A stretch of 10,014 nt of DNA from an uncultured bacterium (lineage in GTDB: Bacteria > Bacillota > Clostridia > Oscillospirales > Oscillospiraceae): positions 1 through 10,014 of the forward strand of contig CASEKM010000045.1 in assembly GCA_949288405.1 (NCBI GenBank), written 5' to 3'. The notes below the pieces were generated by a model. It did not search any database. It had not been told where the DNA came from and was given only the letters and a program-made list of their open reading frames with translations. Made by a program: the position numbers and the translations under genes. Positions 1-5,918 of the stretch are shown piece by piece; positions within the stretch are counted from its first letter, which is position 1, and every line of letters starts with the position of its first letter.

Positions 1-133
1 CCGCCAGGAGGGAGTACTCCATGGCCTCAGTCAAATCGGCATACCGGGCGCTGTCCTGAAACCTGGCGTGGAGGGCGGCCTCCACCGCGCTCTGGTCCTG
101 TTTCAGCTGCGTCTCAAACTGTTCCCAGTCCAT
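1..133 (-). CDS. ispA: Second polyprenyl (farnesyl) diphosphate synthase, N-terminal fragment, runs off the left edge
   Basis: Read on the minus strand from an ATG at 133-131, this frame stays open to the window edge and gives 44 codons beginning MDWEQFETQL and ending in EAMEYSLLA. It aligns without gaps to the start of the plus-strand ispA at 441: 33 of 44 residues are identical, and residues 24-44 are all identical. Within that stretch several codons differ only at silent positions, so this is a diverged paralog under protein-level selection, not a fold-back copy of the same DNA. A GGGGAGGAG ribosome binding site (142-150, read on the minus strand) lies 8 nt before the ATG, which supports the start. 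The family condenses isopentenyl diphosphate with allylic diphosphates. The Asp-rich catalytic motifs lie outside the window, so activity and product length cannot be judged. It is transcribed divergently from xseB and would need its own promoter, which I could not identify. Confidence 0.85.
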   Translation of the reverse strand, partial: MDWEQFETQLKQDQSAVEAALHARFQDSARYADLTEAMEYSLLA

Positions 134-201
134 CTCGGTCACTCCTCCCCCAAAAACCACCCACCAAAACAGAAAACAAACCCAAGAAAGGATGTGGCCC
201 C
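134..201. promoter_or_regulatory. Divergent intergenic region between the ispA paralog and xseB
   Basis: These 68 bp separate two head-to-head genes. The region holds the minus-strand GGAGGAG ribosome binding site of the left gene (142-150) and an AAGAAAGGA ribosome binding site (184-192) placed 9 nt before the xseB ATG. Between them is an A/C-rich plus strand, quite unlike the surrounding GC-rich coding DNA. Promoters for both directions would be expected here or within the flanking coding ends, but I see no convincing -35/-10 pair on either strand. Confidence 0.5.
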
Positions 202-444
202 ATGCCCACCAAGAAAAAACTGACCTTTGAACAGTCCATGGCCCGCCTGGAGGAGATCGTGGGCCTGCTGGAGAAGGGGGACGCCCCCCTGGAGCAGGCC
301 ATGGCCCTCTTTGAGGAGGGGGCGGGCATCCTCCGCATCTGCACCCAGCAGCTGGACGCGGCGGAGCAGAAGGTGAAGCTGCTCACCGCCGGCCCCGACG
401 GGCAGCCCCGGGAGGAGCCGTTCCAGGAGGAGGGCGCGCAATGA
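202..444 (+). CDS. xseB: Exodeoxyribonuclease VII small subunit
   Basis: This 80-residue protein is the small subunit of exonuclease VII, a cytoplasmic nuclease that degrades single-stranded DNA into short oligonucleotides together with the large subunit XseA. The family pattern is clear: LTFEQSMARLEEIVGLLEKG near residues 8-27, then the EQAMALFEEGAGI helix and a C-terminal QLDAAEQKVKLL helix, making a helical hairpin. The length is normal for XseB. The ATG at 202 follows AAGAAAGGA by 9 nt. The stop overlaps the ispA start as ATGA (441-444), so the two are translationally coupled. In most Firmicutes xseA lies directly upstream. Here that place is taken by a divergent ispA paralog, so XseA must be encoded elsewhere. 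Confidence 0.93.
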   Translation: MPTKKKLTFEQSMARLEEIVGLLEKGDAPLEQAMALFEEGAGILRICTQQLDAAEQKVKLLTAGPDGQPREEPFQEEGAQ

Positions 445-1387
445 ACTGGGAAGCGTTTCAGCAGCGGCTGAGGGAGGACCAGGAGCGAGTCGAGGCCGCC
501 CTGGAGCGCCGCTTTCAGGACAGCGCCCGATACGCCGACCTGACGGAGGCCATGGAGTACTCCCTGCTGGCGGGGGGCAAGCGCATCCGCCCGGTGCTCA
601 CCCTGGAGTGCTGCCGCCTGTGCGGCGGGGAGCCGGAGGCCGCCCTGCCCTTCGCCTGCGGGGTGGAGATGGTGCACACCTACTCCCTGATCCACGACGA
701 CCTGCCCGCCATGGACGACGACGACCTGCGCCGGGGCCGCCCCACCAACCACAAGGTGTACGGGGAGGCCACCGCCATCCTGGCGGGGGACGGCCTGCTC
801 ACCGCCGCCTTTGAGACGCTGGCCGGCGCCAGGCTCCCCGCGGAGCGGGTGGCGGAGGCGGTGTGCTGTCTGGCCCGGGAGGCCGGGCCGGAGGGCATGG
901 TGGGCGGACAGGCTCTGGACATGGCTGGAGAGGGGCGGGCCCTCACCCGGAAGGAGCTGGAGCTGCTCCAGAGCCTGAAGACGGGCGCCCTCATCTCCGC
1001 GGCGGCGGAGCTGGGGTGCATCGCCGCCGGAGGGACGGCGGAGCAGCGGGCGGCGGTGCGGACCTATGCCCAGTGCCTGGGCCGGGCCTTCCAGATCCAG
1101 GACGACATCCTGGACGTTACCGGGACGGCGGCGGAGCTGGGCAAGCCCGTGCCTTCCAGATCCAGGACGACATCCTGGACGTTACCGGGACGGCGGCGGA
1201 GCTGGGCAAGCCCGTGGGCTCCGACCGGACCAACGAGAAGAGCACCTTTGTCACCGCGCTGGGGCTGGAGGAGAGCCACGCCCTGGTGCGGGCCTTCACC
1301 AGCCAGGCGGAGGCGGCCCTGGAAGGCTTTGACAGCCCGGAGTTTCTGGTCCAGCTGGCTCGAACCCTGGCGCAGCGGAGCAAGTAG
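441..1387 (+). pseudogene. ispA: Farnesyl/geranyl diphosphate synthase, frameshifted by a 65-bp internal tandem duplication
   Basis: The intact N-terminal part (codons 1-237, 441-1151) carries the hallmarks of a trans-prenyl diphosphate synthase: GGKRIRP near residues 45-51, the first Asp-rich motif DDLPAMD at 86-92 followed by DDDLRRGRP, and the second Asp-rich motif QDDILD at 220-225. After codon 237 the frame is lost because 1086-1150 is repeated exactly at 1151-1215. 65 is not a multiple of three. The correct C-terminus, including GSDRTNEKSTFVTALG and ending LAQRSK at a TAG (1385-1387), continues in another frame. Removing one repeat copy restores a normal 293-residue enzyme. As written, the ribosome would leave the true frame, miss the ispA stop and run into the next gene. 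The enzyme normally makes FPP or GGPP from products of the MEP pathway, which is supplied by dxs downstream. The start is coupled to xseB by ATGA, with GGAGG at 426-430. The duplication could be a real mutation or an assembly or sequencing error. Confidence 0.88.
1086..1216 (+). repeat. Perfect 65-bp direct tandem duplication inside ispA
   Basis: Positions 1086-1150 (starting GCCTTCCAGATCC) are repeated without mismatch at 1151-1215, and identity continues one base further, to 1216 against 1151. The unit encodes AFQIQDDILD through KPV, the second Asp-rich motif of the synthase. Identity ends sharply at both boundaries. No duplication of flanking DNA and no mobile-element signature is visible. 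Perfect identity implies a recent event or an artefact. Confidence 0.97.
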
Positions 1388-1427
1388 GAGCAATCGGAGT
1401 CGAGAGCGAAGCAGGAGGTGCGCGGAT

Positions 1428-1883
1428 ATGGATCATACCGGCTTTTTGACAGGAAATCTCACCTTGGATCTGGCCATCTTTGCCTGGTTCGTGGCTCAGG
1501 TGTTAAAGACGCTCATCAATTTGGTAAAGAAGCGCAGCCTGGATCTGAAGCGGATGCTGGGCAGCGGCGATATGCCCTCCTCCCACTCCGCCTTCATCTG
1601 CGCCGCGTCGGCCTCCATCGGGCAGATCTGCGGCTGGCGGGACCCCCTGTTCTCCCTGTCCGCCGCTGTGGCCCTGGTGGTGATGTACGACGCCTGCAAC
1701 GTGCGCCGGGCGGCGGGGGAGCAGGCCAAGGTGCTCAACTATGTGCGGGAGCACTGGGCGGACCTGCCGGAGGAGTTTCAGGGGAAGAAGCTCAACGAGC
1801 ACCTGGGGCACACCCTGCCCCAGGTGGTGATGGGGGCCCTGCTGGGGACCGCCATCGGGCTGGTGGGTCCGATGATCTGGTGA
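1428..1883 (+). CDS. Divergent PAP2-family integral membrane protein (YuiD-like)
   Basis: This 151-residue protein belongs to the divergent PAP2 (acid phosphatase/haloperoxidase related) family, to which Bacillus YuiD belongs. Visible features are a first hydrophobic segment at about 12-32, a KRSLDLKRML stretch, the PAP2-like motif SGDMPSSHSA at 46-55, further hydrophobic segments near 56-96, a polar loop, LNEHLGHT (EHLGH at 124-128) resembling PAP2 motif 3, and a last membrane segment at about 130-150. The Ser-His in PSSHS and the second His are retained, so phosphatase chemistry is possible, but the family's substrate is not established. The ATG at 1428 follows AGGAGGTG (1413-1420) by 7 nt. 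It lies between ispA and dxs, so a role in prenyl diphosphate or lipid phosphate metabolism is a reasonable inference from context only. Because of the ispA frameshift, the upstream frame is open straight into this gene. Confidence 0.85.
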   Translation: MDHTGFLTGNLTLDLAIFAWFVAQVLKTLINLVKKRSLDLKRMLGSGDMPSSHSAFICAASASIGQICGWRDPLFSLSAAVALVVMYDACNVRRAAGEQAKVLNYVREHWADLPEEFQGKKLNEHLGHTLPQVVMGALLGTAIGLVGPMIW

Positions 1884-1914
1884 GCGGGCATTTTGCGGGA
1901 TGTGAGGGATTTTT

Positions 1915-3774
1915 TTGCAGGAACAGATGGAGAAGAGAGCGCGCCGCCCGCTCCTGGCCGGGCTGAGCGACCAGGAGGCGGCCGCGCTGTGCGGACAGCT
2001 GCGGGAGGAGCTCATCGCAGACGTGTCCCAGACCGGCGGGCACCTGGCCTCTAACCTGGGCGCGGTGGAGCTGACGGTGGCCATCCACCGGGTGTTTGAC
2101 ACCAGCCGGGACCGGCTGGTGTTCGATGTGGGCCACCAGTGCTATATCCACAAAATGCTCACCGGCCGCCGGGAGCAGATGTCCACCCTGCGGCAGTACG
2201 GGGGGATCGCGGGCTTTCCCAAGCCCGGCGAGAGCGTCCATGACGCCTTTATCGCCGGGCACGCCTCCAACTCGGTGGCCGTGGCCCTGGGCATGGCCCA
2301 GGCCCGGGACGCCCTGGGGGAGGACTACCAGGTGATGGCCCTCATCGGGGACGGCGCCCTCACCGGAGGACTGGCCTACGAGGGGCTGTCCAACGCCGGA
2401 CAGTGCGGACGGCAGCTGCTGGTCATCCTCAACGACAACGGCATGTCCATCGCCCAGAACGTGGGGGCGGTGGCCCAGCACCTGGCCAGCCAGCGGCTCA
2501 AGCCCCAGTATCTCAGTTTCAAGCAGGGATACCGGCGGGTGATGGGCTCCTGCTGGCTGGGACGGAAGATCTACCGGGTGACCCACAGCCTGAAAAAGGC
2601 ACTGAAGCAGAGCATCCTCCCGTGCAGCATGTTTGAAAACATGGGGTTCACCTACCTGGGGCCGGTGGACGGCCACGACCTGCCCTATCTCACCAAGATC
2701 CTCCGCTACGCCGCCAGCCTGCGGGAGCCGGTGCTCCTCCATGTGCGCACGGTGAAGGGAAAGGGCTATGCCCCGGCGGAGGAGAACCCGGACGCCTTCC
2801 ACGGCGTCTCCCCCTTTGTCCCGGAGACCGGGGCCCCCAGAAAACCGGCGGGAGAGAATTTTTCCGCCGTCTTTGGGCGGACCATGCTGCGGCTGGCCCG
2901 GGAGGACGGACGCATCTGTACCCTCACCGCCGCCATGGAGGGGGGGACCGGCCTGGAGGGCTTTGCCAAGGCCTACCCCAACCGGTTCTTTGACGTGGGC
3001 ATCGCCGAGGGCTGCGCCGTCTCCATGGCCGCCGGCATGGCCAAGCAGGGGGCGGTGCCCGTATTCGCGGTGTACTCCACCTTTTTGCAGCGCAGCTACG
3101 ACATGCTCCTCCACGACATGGCCATCGACCGCCTCCATGTGGTGCTGGCGGTGGACCGGGCCGGCCTGGTGGGAGAGGACGGAGAGACTCACCACGGGGT
3201 ATTCGACGTGGCCTATCTGGACAGCATCCCTGGCATCACCGTCTACGCTCCGTCCAGCTTCGCGGAGCTGGACCGGATGCTGGAGGAGGCGGTGTGCCGG
3301 GTCTCCGGGCCTGTGGCGGTGCGCTACCCCAGGGGCGGCCAGGGGGAGTTCCGGGGGGACTCGGGGGCGGAGCCGGTGGTGATCCTCCGTGCCGGAACTG
3401 ACATTACGCTGGCGGGCTACGGCACGGAGATCAACGAACTGCTGGGGGCGGCCGACCGGCTGGCCCAGGCGGGAATCCAGGCCGAAGTCGTCAAGTGGAA
3501 TATCATTACCCCCCTTGACACATCTGCTGTTTTGAAGTCTGTCCGCAGGACCGGCCATCTCCTGGTGGCCGAGGAGTGCGTGGAACAGGGGAGTGTGGGC
3601 GTGCGGACGCTGGCCGCTCTGGAGGCGGCGGGCGTCCAGGCCCGGACCGCCCTGGTCAGCTGCGGACGGGGCTATGTGACCCACGGGGCGGTGGATCTGC
3701 TGAAAAAAAGTTTGGGCCTGGACCGGGACAGCCTGTTCCGCCGGGCCATGGAGGTGCTGGGCCGTGAGCAGTAA
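1915..3774 (+). CDS. dxs: 1-deoxy-D-xylulose-5-phosphate synthase
   Basis: Dxs is a cytoplasmic thiamine-diphosphate enzyme that condenses pyruvate and glyceraldehyde-3-phosphate to DXP, the first step of the MEP isoprenoid pathway. It also feeds thiamine and pyridoxal synthesis in many bacteria. Evidence, in order: TGGHLASNLG near the N-terminus, FDVGHQCY, GHASNSVA, the thiamine-binding stretch from GDGALTGG to LNDNGMSI, KGKGYAPAE followed by FHGVSPF, the catalytic-Glu region DVGIAEGCAV (Glu365), YSTFLQR, DRAGLVGEDGETHHG, RYPRGG, and a transketolase C-terminal domain. The 619 residues match the family. One oddity is that the usual Gln-His after the catalytic Glu (AEQHAV) is Gly-Cys here. The start is uncertain: TTG at 1915 has GAGG at 1904-1907 with good spacing, while ATG at 1927 has a weaker AGGA, and the choice changes only four residues. 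The 3' end overlaps tlyA by 11 nt. Confidence 0.96.
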   Translation: MQEQMEKRARRPLLAGLSDQEAAALCGQLREELIADVSQTGGHLASNLGAVELTVAIHRVFDTSRDRLVFDVGHQCYIHKMLTGRREQMSTLRQYGGIAGFPKPGESVHDAFIAGHASNSVAVALGMAQARDALGEDYQVMALIGDGALTGGLAYEGLSNAGQCGRQLLVILNDNGMSIAQNVGAVAQHLASQRLKPQYLSFKQGYRRVMGSCWLGRKIYRVTHSLKKALKQSILPCSMFENMGFTYLGPVDGHDLPYLTKILRYAASLREPVLLHVRTVKGKGYAPAEENPDAFHGVSPFVPETGAPRKPAGENFSAVFGRTMLRLAREDGRICTLTAAMEGGTGLEGFAKAYPNRFFDVGIAEGCAVSMAAGMAKQGAVPVFAVYSTFLQRSYDMLLHDMAIDRLHVVLAVDRAGLVGEDGETHHGVFDVAYLDSIPGITVYAPSSFAELDRMLEEAVCRVSGPVAVRYPRGGQGEFRGDSGAEPVVILRAGTDITLAGYGTEINELLGAADRLAQAGIQAEVVKWNIITPLDTSAVLKSVRRTGHLLVAEECVEQGSVGVRTLAALEAAGVQARTALVSCGRGYVTHGAVDLLKKSLGLDRDSLFRRAMEVLGREQ

Positions 3775-4579
3775 AAAGAGGCTGGATGTGGCCATGGTGG
3801 AGCGGGGGCTCGCGGAGAGCCGCCAGAAGGCCCAGGCCGTCATTATGGCGGGACAGGTCTATGTGAACGGACAGAAGGTGGACAAGGCGGGCGCCCCTGT
3901 GGCGGAGGACGCGGCCATTGAGGTCCGGGGCAAGACCCTGGCCTATGTGAGCCGGGGGGGCCTGAAGCTGGAGAAGGCCATGGAGCTGTGGCCCATCCGG
4001 CTGGAGGGGGCGGTGTGCGCCGACATCGGGGCCTCCACCGGCGGCTTCACCGACTGCATGCTCCAGAACGGGGCAGAGAAGGTGTACGCGGTGGATGTGG
4101 GCTACAACCAGCTGGACTACCGCCTGCGCACCCACCCCAAGGTGGTGTGCATGGAGCGCACCAACGCCCGCTACCTCACCCGGGAGCAGATCCCGGAGCC
4201 CCTGGACTTCTTCTCGGTGGACGTGTCCTTCATCTCCCTGAACCTGATCTTCCCGGCGGTGCGACCCCTGATGAGGGAGGGGGGCGAGGGGGTCTGTCTC
4301 ATCAAGCCCCAGTTCGAGGCCGGCAAGGACAAGGTGGGCAAGAAGGGCGTGGTCCGGGACCCGGCGGTCCATCTGGAGGTGCTGGAGCACTTTTTGGAGC
4401 ACGCGGACCGGGCGGGCTTTCAGGTGAGGGACCTGACCTTCTCCCCCATCCGGGGCCCAGAGGGGAATATCGAGTATCTGGGCTATCTGTCCGCCGGGGC
4501 GGGACCCGCCTACGGGGGAGATCTGAGGGCCCTGGTGGAGGCATCCCACCAGCAGCTGGACGGGGGGGACGGCGCATGA
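3764..4579 (+). CDS. tlyA: TlyA-family rRNA 2'-O-methyltransferase (S4 domain plus FtsJ-like methyltransferase)
   Basis: The protein has 271 residues, the usual size for TlyA (YqxC in Bacillus). An N-terminal S4 RNA-binding domain (about 4-60, KKRLDVAMVERGLAESR to GQVYVNGQKV) is followed by the linker SRGGLKLEKA (63-72). A Rossmann-type SAM methyltransferase comes next, with motif I DIGASTGGFTDC (87-98), AVDVGYNQLDYRLR, DVSFISL (153-159), LIKPQFE (179-185) and a terminal GNIEYLGYL. These supply the K-D-K-E residues typical of 2'-O-methyltransferases. Studied TlyA proteins methylate 16S C1409 and/or 23S C1920; which applies here cannot be read from sequence. The GTG start lies inside the end of dxs, 7 nt after GGAGGTG (3750-3756), and the stop overlaps nadK as ATGA. 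The dxs-tlyA-nadK-argR-recN order is a conserved Firmicutes arrangement. Confidence 0.93.
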   Translation: MSSKKRLDVAMVERGLAESRQKAQAVIMAGQVYVNGQKVDKAGAPVAEDAAIEVRGKTLAYVSRGGLKLEKAMELWPIRLEGAVCADIGASTGGFTDCMLQNGAEKVYAVDVGYNQLDYRLRTHPKVVCMERTNARYLTREQIPEPLDFFSVDVSFISLNLIFPAVRPLMREGGEGVCLIKPQFEAGKDKVGKKGVVRDPAVHLEVLEHFLEHADRAGFQVRDLTFSPIRGPEGNIEYLGYLSAGAGPAYGGDLRALVEASHQQLDGGDGA

Positions 4580-5448
4580 GGATCATTCTGAGCTCCAACC
4601 CCTACCGGGACAAGGGGCTGCGCACCGCCCTGGAGGCAGACCGGATCCTGAGAAAGGCGGGGGCGGAGACGGTGCTGTGCCTCCCCTTCGTGCCCAAGAA
4701 GGGGGACCGGCTGGACCTGCCCCGGAACCTGATCCTCCATCAGCTGGAGGAGGAGCTGCCACGGGCCGACCTGTTGGTGTGCTTCGGGGGGGATGGGACC
4801 ATCCTCCACGCCGCCCGGGACGCCACCCTCCACGGGGTGCCCATCCTGGGGGTGAACATGGGCAGCGTGGGCTTTATGGCCGAGCTGGAGCGCACCGAGC
4901 TGTCCCTGCTGGTCCCCCTGGCCCAGGGGCACTTTATCACCGAGGAGCGGATGATGCTGGACGTGCAGGTGTTCCGGGGCGGGCGGCAGATCAGCCAGGA
5001 TCTGGCCCTGAACGACGCGGTGTTCTCCAAGGGCTCCATGGCCCGGGTGGCCGAGGTGGAGGTGTGGGCCGACCAGACCCTGGTGCAGCGGGTGATGGGG
5101 GACGGGGTGATCGTGGCCACCCCCACCGGCTCCACCGCCTACTCCATGTCCGCCGGAGGGCCCATTGTGGAGCCCTCCTCCCAGTGCCTGGTGATCACCC
5201 CGGTGTGCGCCCACCAGCTGGCCGCCCGCTCCCTGGTGCTGGAGCCCACCCGCCGGGTGACGGTGCAGCTGCCCCGGGGGAACCGGAAGCACCTGTTTCT
5301 GTCGGTGGACGGAGGCAAGGCCGTCCGCCTGACCGGCGGGGAGCGGGTGGAGATCACCCGCTCGGACCACAAGACCCGGCTGGTACAGCTGGCCGGACGG
5401 AGCTTTTATCAGATCATCAATCAGAAGTTAGGAGGGTATGCCCCATGA
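4576..5448 (+). CDS. nadK: NAD kinase
   Basis: NadK phosphorylates NAD to NADP in the cytoplasm using ATP or polyphosphate, setting the NADP(H) pool. The 290-residue product has the family motifs in order: an N-terminal Rossmann-like segment, GGDGT (71-75) followed by ILHAAR, GVNMGSVGFMAE, ALNDAVFSKG with N146-D147 at the usual NE/ND site, and TPTGSTAYS (182-190) followed by MSAGGPIV. A C-terminal beta-rich part with VCAHQLAARSLVL and SVDG completes the fold. The length is typical. The ATG at 4576 overlaps the tlyA stop, and its own stop overlaps the argR ATG, so it is embedded in a translationally coupled chain. Nothing suggests loss of function. Confidence 0.95.
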   Translation: MRIILSSNPYRDKGLRTALEADRILRKAGAETVLCLPFVPKKGDRLDLPRNLILHQLEEELPRADLLVCFGGDGTILHAARDATLHGVPILGVNMGSVGFMAELERTELSLLVPLAQGHFITEERMMLDVQVFRGGRQISQDLALNDAVFSKGSMARVAEVEVWADQTLVQRVMGDGVIVATPTGSTAYSMSAGGPIVEPSSQCLVITPVCAHQLAARSLVLEPTRRVTVQLPRGNRKHLFLSVDGGKAVRLTGGERVEITRSDHKTRLVQLAGRSFYQIINQKLGGYAP

Positions 5449-5894
5449 AGCGTGCGCGTCAGGCGGAGATCATGAATATCATCCAGACGGTGGATGTGGA
5501 GACCCAGGAGCAGCTGCTGGACGAGCTGAAGGCCCGGGGCTACTCCGCCACCCAGGCCACCATCTCCCGGGACATCAAGGAGCTGCGGCTGGTGAAGGAG
5601 CTCTCCGGCGGCGGCTACCGCTACGCCTCCTCCGAGCGGAAGGGGCTGGCGGACTCGGAGGTGCGGCTGCGGAACATCTTCAAAGAGGGGGTCACCTCGG
5701 TGGACCTGGCCCAGAACATCGTGGTGGTGCGCACCATGCCCGGCCTGGCCTCGGCGGCCTGCTCCGCCCTGGACAGCATGGAGATCCCCGGCATGGTGGG
5801 CAGCCTGGCGGGAGACGACACCGGTATCCTGATCATGCGGGACAACGACGCGGCGGAGCGCTTCAACCAGGAGGTCCACAAGCTCTTAAAGTGA
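5445..5894 (+). CDS. argR: Arginine repressor (ArgR/AhrC)
   Basis: This 149-residue regulator has the two-domain ArgR architecture. The N-terminal winged helix-turn-helix (about 1-70) contains the recognition helix ATISRDIKEL (38-47) with the conserved Ser-Arg. The C-terminal hexamerisation and arginine-binding domain carries PGLASAACSALD and GDDT (123-126), whose Asp pair contacts arginine. The family represses arginine biosynthesis and activates catabolism by binding ARG boxes when arginine is abundant. No arginine genes lie in this window, and I found no convincing ARG box, so its targets are elsewhere. The ATG at 5445 sits inside the nadK stop, with AGGAGGG at 5430-5436. Placement directly before recN is a conserved Firmicutes arrangement. 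Confidence 0.95.
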   Translation: MKRARQAEIMNIIQTVDVETQEQLLDELKARGYSATQATISRDIKELRLVKELSGGGYRYASSERKGLADSEVRLRNIFKEGVTSVDLAQNIVVVRTMPGLASAACSALDSMEIPGMVGSLAGDDTGILIMRDNDAAERFNQEVHKLLK

Positions 5895-5918
5895 CCGGGA
5901 GAGAGGAGGAGTACAGCG

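Noticed and set aside
139..441. A 100-codon minus-strand open frame ending just before the left ispA ribosome binding site, which might be an upstream xseB-like remnant
   Set aside because: It is simply the antisense of xseB. Its translation shows no XseB pattern, and the TGA close to the left ispA start is coincidental.
441..1883. A single 480-residue bifunctional synthase-membrane fusion protein
   Set aside because: Codons 238-329 are out-of-frame ispA, and the correct C-terminus lies in another frame. The open fusion frame is a by-product of the duplication, so it is reported as an oddity and not as a gene.
1792..3843. A 683-codon open frame on the minus strand opposite dxs
   Set aside because: Its composition (His, Gly, Pro, Gln and Arg-rich) is that of an antisense shadow in GC-rich DNA, and dxs on the plus strand has every family motif.
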